Shown here: piece after piece, positions 12,001 through 19,005 of the stretch | How the letters are laid out: each line of letters opens with the position of its first letter | How positions within the stretch are numbered: the first letter of the stretch is position 1 | Source: Mycosarcoma maydis | Taxonomy: Eukaryota; Basidiomycota; Ustilaginomycetes; Ustilaginales | DNA length: 64,000 bases | NCBI RefSeq assembly: GCF_000328475.2 | Contig: NC_026482.1 | Span: 62,001 to 126,000, forward strand | Direction: 5' to 3' | Position numbers and translations under genes: made by a program | Notes under the pieces: model-generated | Told to the model about the DNA's origin: nothing | Databases searched by the model: none | What the model saw: the letters and a program-made list of their open reading frames with translations, nothing else

Positions 12001-14244
12001 AAAGCTGGCAAGATTGAAGTCTGTCAAGAAGGTGCGTCGGTGCTCGACCGCGTGGGCACCGTGCGGCAAGTTTTTGCGATGCTTTCGAAGTGGCGATGCC
12101 GCTGAATCACCCTGTGATCTGTTTCGGTTGCGTCTGTTTGCTGTCGATTTCGTAGGGAGGCCGCATGTGCCGAGCCATCGACGGTGGAGGTCGTCTCTTG
12201 GATCGCTATCTCTGAGCTCGAGATTCAAGCCTGTGACAGAGACACCAAGCTCCCTTGAGGGCAGTGAATCATGTGTCGGAGTAAACACGTCCGAACAGTC
12301 AGAAACAGAGGCGAGAAGGGCGTTCGAAGAGGACGTGATGCGGAGCGACGGAAGAGAAAGCGCCACGGAGGAGACCATGCGCAAAGCTGTAGCGGAAGCA
12401 GAAGGACGATGCTGCACAAGGTGCTTGGAGAGTTTCGAACGCTGGTTGTTGGCAATGCCGTTTTGGGTAGGCGCCCATCCGGATCTGCGCGCTTGGCGCT
12501 CCTCGATGATGCAAATGACGCGATGAGCTGCGTCCAAGCCGAGGGCGATGTTGCCGAGCGCGAGTCTGGCTGCCAAGGTGCGGTCTCCACCGAGGGTCAA
12601 GTTGGATCCTACGAGTAAGCTCGCGGTCAGCTCGGTGATTCCTGAGACGGACGCGATTCTGGCGGCAGCTGGGATAGTTTGAAGCTGTTGCGGCGATACG
12701 CCTTGGTCGAAGTGCTGTCGAGTCCAGCCGGAATCGGCGTGGAAGTCCGATTCGACCAAGGGCTCCAGCGCCCAGTCTGCCCAGCGATCAGCAAAGCCTC
12801 GCAAGGAGTTGGAAGGCATCCTGGACAAGCGAGAGGCACGACTGCTTGGCGCACGTTTTGGGCGGGAGAGATGGGAAGGCCAGTCGAGGCTGTCGTCGGA
12901 GGCGGCCGCTGTTGCATCGAGTTCGGTATCGGACTGGCCAGGCGATATTGAGCGTCGATCTGAGCGGTCTCTGGGGGGCAAGGGTGACGACGGTTTCGGA
13001 CAAAATGGCTCATTCTCTCGGTGTGACTGTGAATCCAACGAGGCTTGGGACTTCTTTTCGGGCTTAAAGGTGGCTTGAAAAAGGTCGATGCTTTCGATGC
13101 GCAAGTGGGTTGCCACGGTGCTGGGAGACATGCCGGCAACAAGATAGCTGGCAACATCCCTGGCCCCTGAGCCCATCTTGGTAGGCATTATACGCATCAA
13201 ATCGAAGAAGCTGCTCCAAGTGGGCGTTCTAAAGTAGGACAAAGCACGCTGCGCATCGTCAGCATGGTGCGGTGCGCTGGCTGAGCTTGAGCGAGAAGGA
13301 AGAGAATCGGAAGACATGGAAAAAGTAAGGCCGGCACGACCGATGCGGACGACCGCTTCTGCTTCCTGGACGTAGACTTCGATGCGATCCACTTCGATGG
13401 AGATGAGGGAGGTGAGGGCGGGCAGACTGGAAGTGAGAATGAAGATGGCTGCTCGAAAGGCACGTAGTACCAAGCCTTTTATGGTGGGCACAAAGGAACA
13501 ACGAAACCAGGATGCTAGGCGTAGGACGGAATGAATCGACATGAGACCGGCTTGGTGGCAGGTAATGTAAAACGTAGATCCGGGTGCTTGGGCGGAGGCA
13601 TGGGCAGAGGAGAGGTGGTCCGCGGTGAGCGGGTGAGAAGGGGCAGGTTGGAACGCGCTTGACAATGAGCGCTTGGGATCGAGGGAAGGTGACGTTGGCG
13701 GGCTGCTCATGAGTTGTTGAAGCCTGAGTTCTTGCTGCTGCTCAGGTGAGATATGGTCGCTGGGTTGACGGTCATGATTGTCGGTGGAGGAGGTGTTTTG
13801 GGGTGAACTGGTGCTTTGTTGTACATGGTGGCGAGATCGAGGAAGACGGATGCCAACGCCCTGAACGTGCACGGTGACGATGGAGCCGCTCGTGCGCGGT
13901 ACAGCCTTGGGACACTGATCTGCTTTGCGAAGAAAGTAGGGGAGGTGAAACGAGGCGTAGACCCTGTGGATTTTGATTTCGAGCTGGTGTTCGTTCCTAG
14001 AGAAGGCAGCGGAATCATTATGGAAGCCCTTGGAGCGGTACTCGATACCGCGAATGCCTCGGATACCAGCTCTCTTGATGCGAAGTTTGCCGCGAAATAG
14101 GATGCGGGGAAGACGAGGTAAGATCGAGCGGAAGAAGATGGCGGTGACGAAGAGCCCGAGCAGCAAGGCCCACATCCAAGTCCATGCTCTCGAGGACAAG
14201 TGTGGAGGAGCAGCGGTGCTCGAGATCTGCCGAGTCGACGACAT
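3013..14244 (-). CDS. FMP27: FMP27/Hobbit/BLTP2-family bridge-like lipid transfer protein
   Basis: A single-exon frame of 3743 aa. The open frame begins seven codons upstream at a TTG; the first ATG is at 14244-14242 and gives an N-terminus MSSTRQIS. A hydrophobic anchor follows at about residues 18-42 (Trp-rich, then ALLLGLFVTAIFF), as in family members that sit in the ER. The GFWDK-domain signature (LGFWDKLPLILHGHVNMKF) lies near residue 1980 and the WPPW-type region (MWSVLPPVGGISIVDMFEFN) near 3120, the two Pfam hallmarks of FMP27. Long disordered insertions and an acidic Asp/Glu block near residue 3470 precede a Ser-rich tail. The yeast and animal relatives are rod-like proteins with a hydrophobic groove that move phospholipids at ER-plasma membrane contacts. 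At about 3.7 kb of protein it is longer than yeast Fmp27 (about 2.6 kb), mostly through low-complexity insertions. Confidence 0.93.
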   Translation of the reverse strand: MSSTRQISSTAAPPHLSSRAWTWMWALLLGLFVTAIFFRSILPRLPRILFRGKLRIKRAGIRGIRGIEYRSKGFHNDSAAFSRNEHQLEIKIHRVYASFHLPYFLRKADQCPKAVPRTSGSIVTVHVQGVGIRLPRSRHHVQQSTSSPQNTSSTDNHDRQPSDHISPEQQQELRLQQLMSSPPTSPSLDPKRSLSSAFQPAPSHPLTADHLSSAHASAQAPGSTFYITCHQAGLMSIHSVLRLASWFRCSFVPTIKGLVLRAFRAAIFILTSSLPALTSLISIEVDRIEVYVQEAEAVVRIGRAGLTFSMSSDSLPSRSSSASAPHHADDAQRALSYFRTPTWSSFFDLMRIMPTKMGSGARDVASYLVAGMSPSTVATHLRIESIDLFQATFKPEKKSQASLDSQSHRENEPFCPKPSSPLPPRDRSDRRSISPGQSDTELDATAAASDDSLDWPSHLSRPKRAPSSRASRLSRMPSNSLRGFADRWADWALEPLVESDFHADSGWTRQHFDQGVSPQQLQTIPAAARIASVSGITELTASLLVGSNLTLGGDRTLAARLALGNIALGLDAAHRVICIIEERQARRSGWAPTQNGIANNQRSKLSKHLVQHRPSASATALRMVSSVALSLPSLRITSSSNALLASVSDCSDVFTPTHDSLPSRELGVSVTGLNLELRDSDPRDDLHRRWLGTCGLPTKSTANRRNRNRSQGDSAASPLRKHRKNLPHGAHAVEHRRTFLTDFNLASFDVRCGPHGRGCGSQLLSVGDLSIVARSSWTPFGLFAACPEVARLLFQNDPNEHVVAIEAVIGAVESDVSLNDLTALIPIAAEFSRRRQVKRVRIGIDKPPRPKTDLEQLRRVPRIAAGVHIERISLLLDASPSGIDRRSEHQCSRKLTLAVPNADFVFFGEYADEYVKRPAAEKRAAYKALASDSLKWPISGIERSQSARNLQAQQRNGADRSNNPTTGSTRVEAGATSAHPSSYPTERYNETGLTINETIQRMKEMQQHAETSEKRPSMTGRRSSIRDTMAKTGKIRTPGYSQRSSLAAESRFSLRYQFEVSMHVDAVESFLSLSADPKAMSGSSDTPTSQDKPVFESSQHHLLALHSFEVLGSGRIPGNAKPEASSLCSEVTTLSAPDTVAEFRANIEDIDIEAWQMRALDAYADIAAAILEARKTVQNPTERNKADDSASASATAKTDTAPKPLVERLPAGLAVYLSIGRTVAHLGGPDRRIKDQVARGVGFEAQRIVLEYAGVADTKTNAVPQRANWGSRTALELSEDLHLQALSLTNRHKRVALARVVLHEAGIFPILDAALATQQHIDGTASPSFARAKAHQEEVCPKEPNQKATSGRPATSLLADGVWAFGKGGPRVHSSRQQRPSVLQQDRSNFVCFMPYAAFKTVVRPPQTKNKAGLTGSSEDEVFITTEDTNRIAFNIDILHTYCFLLAFATFKHLAARAKRHLRPASNPESASATTSQEQAASNQTHLKPSVSCRIDIKEVHTFITLPRSTRIFMRIRRLEVRQNARDGLSVSIETVMGAVESPKRIHGNVWEEAVRLRDWRFTLPPKLPDETPKITVSGDAALIRIPFGYVVFPIIDNTTVAIKATKQLLYQFLNDKDDSIITPEPEDPKLLPNINFQLRVLTLEAEDDPFETKLNLIWRAGLAENMAREERETAFAAKAEAIAAFKMPDSSTFFRSSSDDASLESSNSSIRSGLLDDGYSSFTSHDARSTRSKQAHVSYEQARIALDAFNSSSWVRRYINAQSEQSRRQETVLKSIYGRFSASKSLDDLPIKVLPVGKAVPLFRSTMHRVALQIGQAHVPVGQLRDFIHDLGAGVPKETPYSLIVPLHIKWELEEWRVVLRDYPMPLLHIPPTHRPESDARKAWCFEGDIVLAEQLGGPESIRHVPVVIVPAATGRLDAVEYGIIVPKVAMSVKIYGTPTVKLHTPYPTRLVWGQSIQPTIQDVMRVIDSITPPPHDPSPKLGFWDKLPLILHGHVNMKFEDEGGFNVHLKGSRNPYTIEGNGAGWVKSWKGGVEIRIGYDNPEKEIFQIISHEYVLAIPDLYDYVDHAATGILGGSDPQQGRWHQSRDVDGEGSYHDSYDRKSADASFTSSMYRYMRDPTFRKIVIKLTNGVRWGAGLHGERTCDEETCPRRPSCRGEPFYRECRNFVRVDHWKVVPKTREYFDSIPESERRDSFRGWRSHHLHFAISVFSPKTGISGYACSANNEHREALNNFYFSPLAWQHFWVWMRLFNGAMSLPIRTGKLFPESPPPSPKFGRFLGTIKYRIDLAPLFIAHQYRQFNKVDWARGLRTHVGIKARIDSFTLDMHQRQQETVKDRPELGAPRVVFHKPFYEAEVKCDAIDLKTIAARMRENTGVVGTTEDQEIGENMLDDLFAADMEISDEDLVWIDMNDFIELEAEAIKDPSPKIRMYPAMVCPHFNYYRKVDSQRERQAHEKDRARGGKDNSGSGSDIEDLISRLERSKFGNEDTHVCMVGHNDKPYSVQRKLAQERLHTIRRDIDHILNASDNRSYEPEATLEHSDDHHDQLNDLHSRERTLSGFIAHLGRLQENQERVERAKAEGHPAPKSSTSTDRNFSLNAVDLASLYHDLGTFDNRYVAHNPTLFFSNVTRTLLLKYYYNSRLRRGYAHHMTATAVKYIRDLLKKKDKGDRSSTNSRQKHASHTDRLPQQGSPSSEEANGSDILHEMLEDTINHMTGKNGHSKSGMGSRHEENDSASDDGDMQPTDGISDDFKVAKSNVCLLLKPQVVLKSDIDDNSTVIVTALRTRLHNFTVQDESCAEDSVNAIVLRRNCFVLDNLQCYHPNARAQSQVKRQGFVSLPLEALVDMHGHARDFERIVPHTNATLYYDKFNKLRLSDSSRSVSTFRRDGKPVQDHLHHHMDFILLDCPRFSVSANGEHFAALYNVVTDLILYRDPAHRDHAKRLEEMMFSYDFTDVSGLADIVTALQFRIRDARSLAEQYQAVSHRLNERGRADFVTLLGETVELVEELNLIMDAITTSQDSKGGADREKKSAVRFMAQAQEVAWNMIGDEAGQLVAKLALRGISFSWLNKADNSAANTLSIQDLQALNVHPNALFAEIITKHTRAQDHPMAKEGRFLDAMWSVLPPVGGISIVDMFEFNLHPVKIQIELLVGRKIMDYIFGTKRERDRQEEEQKRLENDANGSSTVKAKKKSPFARLLGSRKQAAPSTGSVDTSQMPSPSASTQNLASSHAPSHSASTSDLLSVRRPSSEESREDSSEGVIDRASSRAMALNSATAKSSTKSRPGTPSSGKDKDNASESLRPGDQFAIAQRNAAEMRSRASAYRTFVYVKISETIFCLSYKGEKKKSITDLYDLVFRTPNFEYHNSTFGYVDLAENFKKDVFKAAWNQKSTLLRDIITHRPNRKRNAIESIRAIRQASRARESLAPLDISVQPPTPANRSSFDGSSHLAESPTDTFSFRGDERYGDRRDGRDYDDHGHDYDDNEDVGNVGDDAEEEDDVSVGDYERGGATDRSEDEQHTHSRSRNSTSQTLAGQIRDAWGRSNAINNDDVSISSDASRNSTGEVDEMVSPQLTPKREVSTDREFGRRFPTIGRSQHSNDSPSTERGDATTLGSTNSASSSPFLHLPTRRGSASSHSRSVSSFKLNKLIPKSFRPRASSSTHGGAASVSSEMRRNSHSTGDHGHASSPLNDQPPPGDADVNATVMSPARSLVRLRGGPRPSFGTRSTASADDDQARVDNSES

Positions 14245-14775
14245 GCTGTGCGTTACACTGCGCAAGGTTGCGTGCGAGCAGCGTGCGAGAGTTGAGAGAG
14301 CTAAGCTGCGGGTGAAACGCTGGAGGTTGTCTAGGCATTCGCGTCGTTCGCCATGGTGAAAGGTGGTTTTACTATGTCAATCACGAATGTGGGTAGAGAT
14401 AGCCGATGCGAATAAGAATGCGCGTTGGCGACGTCGACGATCAGAGATGGAAGTTCACGTTTCCAGCCCTTGCGACTTGTATGGCTATACGAGGAGGCTT
14501 ATGTGTGTATGTGTGTGTGGCGGAGGAAGAGGGTGGAGAGTAAGAAAACAAGATACTCGTACGAGGGCCCAAGCGTCAACCAATCTGTCATCAAAGAACG
14601 TGTATCGAGATGAAAGGAATCTCACAAACCACGATTCACGAATCAGCAGCATTCACTGATTCACAGATTCGTGATTCACGGATTCAGATTGCGAATAGCC
14701 GCATTTAACTAATATAACCAACCCTACTTGCGTGTTTGAAAGCCAACCAAATTTATGATTCATCATGATTCATGA

Positions 14776-14803
14776 TTCGTGATTCGTGATTCGTGATTCG
14801 TGA
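14776..14803. repeat. TTCGTGA heptamer array, 4 copies
   Basis: Four perfect tandem copies of TTCGTGA, preceded by degenerate copies (ATTCATG) from about 14758. Another 150 bp to the left, at 14631-14688, degenerate copies alternate between ATTCACG and ATTCGTG. It belongs to the dispersed heptamer family found in many spacers of the window. Confidence 0.9.
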
Positions 14804-15602
14804 TTGCTTACGGCGTCCACTTTTGGGGTGTCACACAGTCACGAGTGCTCACCCAATTGTGAATAGGTCCGTTGGTCATTGGTGCTTTGAGCGGAGCAAC
14901 AGCACATCCCCGCTCACAGCAGCCCATTGCAACCCCCTTCAACAGAATTCTCGGTGAACTAAGCGTATCGATGGTTCGGCTGTGTTGATATGGAAGCCAC
15001 TCGTGACTAAGATGTTTCGAGGTGTTGATCTTAACTTCGTACAAGCACAAAGCTCCGCCGGAATCAAGATTTTTTGATTTTTTTTTGAATTTCTGCTCGA
15101 GGCATGGCATGCGCAACCCGAAGCAGGGTCCACGTCCACAGTGATCACAGTCATCCACGGACATCACGCATCTGATTATGATGACACGAATGTGGAGTAC
15201 AGGCTCACGCACACTAACGCTCAAGATTCCTTTGCGCCGTTCGCTACTTAAAAAACAAAATGTCAGCCAGTCATCGTGCATCTTGTAGTCACGAACAACT
15301 ATTTAGTCCACGAACGTACTGTATTCATGATTAGTACTTGGTGCTTTGACATTCGTGATTATTAAAAACAAAAAAAAACACACACACACAAAACTCACGA
15401 CTTGTGAGTCTGGCTTGTGCACGGTGGAATTAACTTACGAAGCCTTTGCTTTGGCAAAATGCTTTGGCATTTGACTCTCGAGTCTGTGAGTCATGAGTCT
15501 GCTGCAGCAACCTCATATCAAAAGGAACACCAAGCTACTTTTTCCTCCCACCACCACTATCACAAGCGTTTCCCTTGTTGCTCGACAAACAGTGGATGTG
15601 CC

Positions 15603-15606
15603 AAAA
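15603..15606 (-). terminator. RNA polymerase III terminator of tRNA-Gln
   Basis: Four T residues on the minus strand, one base after the discriminator position of the tRNA, which is the standard Pol III stop signal. Confidence 0.7.
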
Positions 15607-15607
15607 G

Positions 15608-15701
15608 TGATCATGCTGGGATTCGAACCCAGGTTGCCAGAACTCCTTGGATGCTTGCCATGCTTCAAAATCTGGAATGCTAACCACTACATTACACGAT
15701 C
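15608..15701 (-). tRNA. tRNA-Gln (anticodon TTG) with intron
   Basis: Minus-strand cloverleaf. The acceptor strands are GATCGTG (15701-15695) and CATGATC (15615-15609), with discriminator A at 15608. The D-arm is ATGT-AGTGGTTA-GCAT, the anticodon stem CCAGA/TCTGG, the variable loop CAAC, and the T-arm CTGGG-TTCGAAT-CCCAG. The anticodon loop is TT-TTG-A-T once a 22-nt intron starting one base 3' of the anticodon is removed; mature length is 72 nt. The D-arm matches the usual eukaryotic tRNA-Gln pattern, and AGTGGTTAGCA and GGTTCGAATCC serve as A and B boxes. A TTTT terminator follows immediately (15606-15603). A tRNA scan would settle identity and exact intron borders. Confidence 0.88.
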
Positions 15702-15975
15702 TCTTGTGGCCGCCGCTCGCTCGCGACGATATGAACCGATCGTACGCACAGGTCAAAGCGACGGTACTCTATGCAAGCACGAGCATCGACACGAGTCCTT
15801 CTGGATGATTTCATCCGTCAAGTCAGATGAGAGAAGCCGATGAGATAATGCCGTCGGTCAAGGTGGTCTGCTTCAGCTTCAGCTTTAGTTTTTGTTTTTG
15901 TTTGATTTTGGTTTCTTTTTTTCATCTCTCACACCATCTTCAAACTTGGTCAACTTGCTGTAGCGCTACAACAGC

Positions 15976-16466
15976 ATGGCAGACGTTACACCAGAACGGA
16001 GGAATGAAGAAATCCATCGCCAGCTTCACACCTTGCAGGTTCTCGAGGCGGAACTCAGGTCGCTGAAACCAGGCGCGGTAAGTGAGCGTGATACCCTCTA
16101 CCAACGCTAGCTGCATCATGGTGCGGTGCGCTGATGTCTTGCCCCGCGCGTCGGTCTGTCATGACAGAAAGTATACAATGCCATCTCGACGCCGCTCGAC
16201 AAAGCACGTGTGATACCACATGCCCACAACCAGATGGCCTTGTTCCCAAATTTAGATTCCAAGACGGCGCTCAAGGATGTAGAACGTAAGTCAAGTTCTT
16301 GATTTCGAAAAGGATCCACATCGCAGACGTTGACAAGTTGATCGACCTGCCATCTGTGCTCGCTGTGAATGGACCGTATATCTTGAACATTGGACATTGG
16401 CGACCGGTTACTATTACAGGGCAAAAAAAGGTGCTTCTGGCGAACCTCGCCCAACTCGAACCGTAG
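15976..16466 (+). CDS. Prefoldin-like small protein (ASDURF-type PAQosome subunit), 3 exons
   Basis: Exons 15976-16077, 16168-16285 and 16420-16466 give an 88-aa protein starting MADVTPERRNEEIHRQL. Intron 1 (90 nt) starts GTAAGT and ends ACAG. Intron 2 starts GTAAGT at 16286 and ends TTACAG at 16419. The frame stays open across both junctions and ends in TAG. The first helix reads ELRSLKPGAKVY, then an Asn..Leu-Phe..Asp stretch, then a heptad helix (ALKDVERQKKVLLANL). This layout (coiled coil, LK...KVY turn, coiled coil) resembles the prefoldin-like microprotein ASDURF of the R2TP/PAQosome. The start has A at -3 and G at +4. An alternative acceptor at 16326 gives a 41-nt intron and a longer tail, but that tail has no heptads. 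The resemblance is my reading and needs a profile search. Confidence 0.6.
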
Positions 16467-17051
16467 TTAAGCCAGCAGAGAACGATGAATGCTCAGCTCG
16501 AGACCAAGCTGCTTCTATTCGATGCCACCCGTCTGTAACTGTCGGGTGGCCCGAAAGCGCATCGTGTGATGGTCTGGTCAGCTTGGTCTATCGTCAACGC
16601 CGTTTGGTGATCCATGCGCCAAGTATCAACCATGAGGCCTGAATCATGAATCTTACATCGCGATCCGTAACTCGCGTGACTCAAGAATTGTGATTGTGAA
16701 TGTCTTCGAACTTTCCGGTCTCAGCGGTCGAAAAGTGGGAAAAGTGGAGCTTGGAGCTCCAGTCACGAGTTTGTGCGCCACTTGCAGCTGACTCGCGAAA
16801 CGCACCGAAATCGCGAATCGTGAATGGAGGATCGGAGGATGTTGCTCTCTGCTCTCTATTCGCGATTATTATATTCACGTTTCCAGACAAGTCGTGAGTG
16901 ACACCTTTCAGGCGCAACACACCTGGTGCACAGCCCGGAACCACTTTGGCAGACCATTATTCGTGATTCTTTCTGTCAGCACCATTCACTTCCTTTGAGC
17001 GAGCGCACCACCACACCACTCAAGCCAAAGCGCAACATCCGCTAGGCCACC
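16467..17051. other. Spacer and promoter of the dioxygenase gene
   Basis: 585 bp holding the 3' flank of the prefoldin-like gene and the 5' flank of the next one. Scattered degenerate ACTCGTG/ATTCGTG copies occur near 16630-16690 and 16880. No gene seen. Confidence 0.55.
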
Positions 17052-18758
17052 ATGTATCGGCAACTCCCTAACATTGGATTACGCAGCTGTTCGGCTCGTC
17101 CGACACAACTCGGATCGTCGCGCGCGATTGGCACCGCGATCCGCTCGAACCGTGTGATGCCAATCGGCATCTCCGTTTGCGCTCGCTACGCCAGTCGCGC
17201 TTTGCACATCCATTCGCCGCTCAACCTCGGTTCTTCGGGCGTGACGAGCGCAGAAGCTGCCGCTAGATCCGCACCAGCCTCGTCATCCTCCGCTTCGGCC
17301 TCTGCGACCGCCGCGTCGAACAGCTACTCTGATGGCGGTCCAGCTACGCCAGGCGTCACCACAGACGTAAAGTCTCGATCCGTCTACATCACCTGGGCCA
17401 GCGGTATTACCAGCAAGTTCCACAACATCTGGCTACGAGATCACTGTCGATGCCCGCAGTGCTACCACTCGACCACCAAACAGCGTCTGCTCAACACGTT
17501 CGAGATCCCACCCGATGCTCAGCCGATTTCTGCCGAAGCTACCACGGAAGGTTTGGTGGTCCAGTGGGCGCTATTGCCGTCCGAGCACGCTGCTACTACC
17601 TCTTCGTCGTCTTTGTCGGATTCTGCAGATCCAAATGCTGCCGGTTCGGGCGCAGTGGGACATCATACTTCGCTGTATCCATGGCGTTGGCTGATGCGCA
17701 ACTCGTACTCGCCCGTGCTCTCGGATCCTATCACCGCTTCCAGTGACGATTCTGGCGTCAAGCGCATTGAAAAAGTTCTGTGGGGAAAGGGGATTGGATC
17801 CGCACCACCGACGGTCAAGTTCGACGAAGTCATGCAATCCGAACAAGGCGTGCTCAAGTGGGTCACCAAGATCGCGCAGTACGGCTTCGCGTTCGTCACT
17901 GGCGTGCCACCGACTCCGACCGACACGGAAGCGCTCATTCGTCGAATTGCCTTCATCCGCGAAACGCACTACGGCGGCTTTTGGGACTTCACCTCGGACC
18001 TGGCGCACGGTGATACAGCCTATACCGACCTCGCACTGCAAGCACACACCGATACCACCTACTTTACCGACCCCGCTGGTCTGCAGATGTTCCACCTGCT
18101 GAGCCACACTGCCAGCAAGTCGAGTGGCTCTTCCACCACCACCACCAACAGCAACAGCAGCAGCAGCGGCGGCGGCGCGAGTGCGGGTAGTAGCGCCTCC
18201 GCCTCGTCGTCGACGTCTTCCAGCTCATCCACACGCGGTCCAAGCGGCGGTGAATCGCTGCTCGTCGATGGGTTCCTTGCAGCAGCTGTGCTGAAAGACG
18301 TGCATCCAGACGCGTACGAGACGCTCTCGCGCGTGCGCATCCGCACGCACTCTGCCGGAGATGAAAACACCATGATCCGTCCTCTGTTCGAGGGCGGATA
18401 TCCGATCCTGCAACACGACGATGCGACCGGCGAACTGGTTCTGGTGCGCTACAACAACGATGACCGTTCCGTACTGCGCATTGACGCCGACGATGTCGAG
18501 CGCTTCTACGACGCGCTCCGCAAGTGGAACCAGATCCTCACCAATCCAGAAGGTGAGTACTGGGTCCAGCTCAAACCCGGATCCGCACTCATCTTCGACA
18601 ACCACCGTGTTCTCCATGGCCGATCCGCCTTCGTCGGTAACCGAAGACTCTGTGGCGCCTACATCAACCACGACGATTACCGAAGCTCCCTCGCCGTCCT
18701 CCGCTCACAATTCGCTGAAAATCATGCCCCCAGAGGCGTCTGGGACGACGGCCTCTAA
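17052..18758 (+). CDS. Trimethyllysine dioxygenase-like Fe(II)/2-oxoglutarate oxygenase
   Basis: 568 aa, single exon, ATG in a perfect gccaccATG context. The N-terminal domain of the GBBH/TMLD type (about residues 115-170) carries a zinc-type cluster CRCPQCYH at Cys132, Cys134, Cys137 and His139. The TauD-type catalytic domain has His332-x-Asp334 (AHTDTTYF) and the distal His522 in NHRVLHGRSAF, completing the iron triad. The end (LCGAYINHDDYRS) looks closer to trimethyllysine hydroxylase (first step of carnitine synthesis) than to gamma-butyrobetaine hydroxylase, but that choice is inference. The first 80 residues are Arg/Ser/Ala-rich with few acids, consistent with mitochondrial import. A run of about 50 Ser/Thr/Gly/Asn residues (near 357-400) is inserted within the catalytic domain, just after the HxD strand. 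It converges with the PAS gene 247 bp downstream. Confidence 0.82.
   Translation: MYRQLPNIGLRSCSARPTQLGSSRAIGTAIRSNRVMPIGISVCARYASRALHIHSPLNLGSSGVTSAEAAARSAPASSSSASASATAASNSYSDGGPATPGVTTDVKSRSVYITWASGITSKFHNIWLRDHCRCPQCYHSTTKQRLLNTFEIPPDAQPISAEATTEGLVVQWALLPSEHAATTSSSSLSDSADPNAAGSGAVGHHTSLYPWRWLMRNSYSPVLSDPITASSDDSGVKRIEKVLWGKGIGSAPPTVKFDEVMQSEQGVLKWVTKIAQYGFAFVTGVPPTPTDTEALIRRIAFIRETHYGGFWDFTSDLAHGDTAYTDLALQAHTDTTYFTDPAGLQMFHLLSHTASKSSGSSTTTTNSNSSSSGGGASAGSSASASSSTSSSSSTRGPSGGESLLVDGFLAAAVLKDVHPDAYETLSRVRIRTHSAGDENTMIRPLFEGGYPILQHDDATGELVLVRYNNDDRSVLRIDADDVERFYDALRKWNQILTNPEGEYWVQLKPGSALIFDNHRVLHGRSAFVGNRRLCGAYINHDDYRSSLAVLRSQFAENHAPRGVWDDGL
18105..18240 (+). repeat. Ser/Thr/Asn/Gly-coding trinucleotide-rich insertion
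   Basis: ACC, AGC and GGC codon runs encode a Ser-rich linker inserted in the dioxygenase domain. It stays in frame and has no convincing splice borders, so I read it as coding low complexity rather than an intron. Confidence 0.7.
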
Positions 18759-19005
18759 TATCCTCGCTCCCTCCCTCCCCTGCATCTCCTCACACAACCC
18801 ACATTCCTTCGTCTTGAACCATGTATGCCAACCCCAACCGACTACTATACAAAGCATCTAATCCATCCCACGCACAAACGTGAAAAAAGACAGACTGTGT
18901 GAGCAATAGATACTGTACAACCTGTACAACCCAGAGACAAACGATAGATACAAGAAAGACAGCAGACAAAGGTGTGCAATCCACACCAACACCGTGTGCA
19001 GCCGA

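Larger units (their letters stand above)
14245..15607. other. 5' flank of FMP27 and spacer
   Basis: Upstream region of FMP27 (which reads to the left) up to the tRNA. It contains a possible 7-codon upstream ORF on the minus strand (ATG at 14353), an ATTCACG-type repeat cluster at 14631-14688, an array at 14776-14803, and short A and CA runs near 15365-15390. I see no other gene. Confidence 0.6.
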
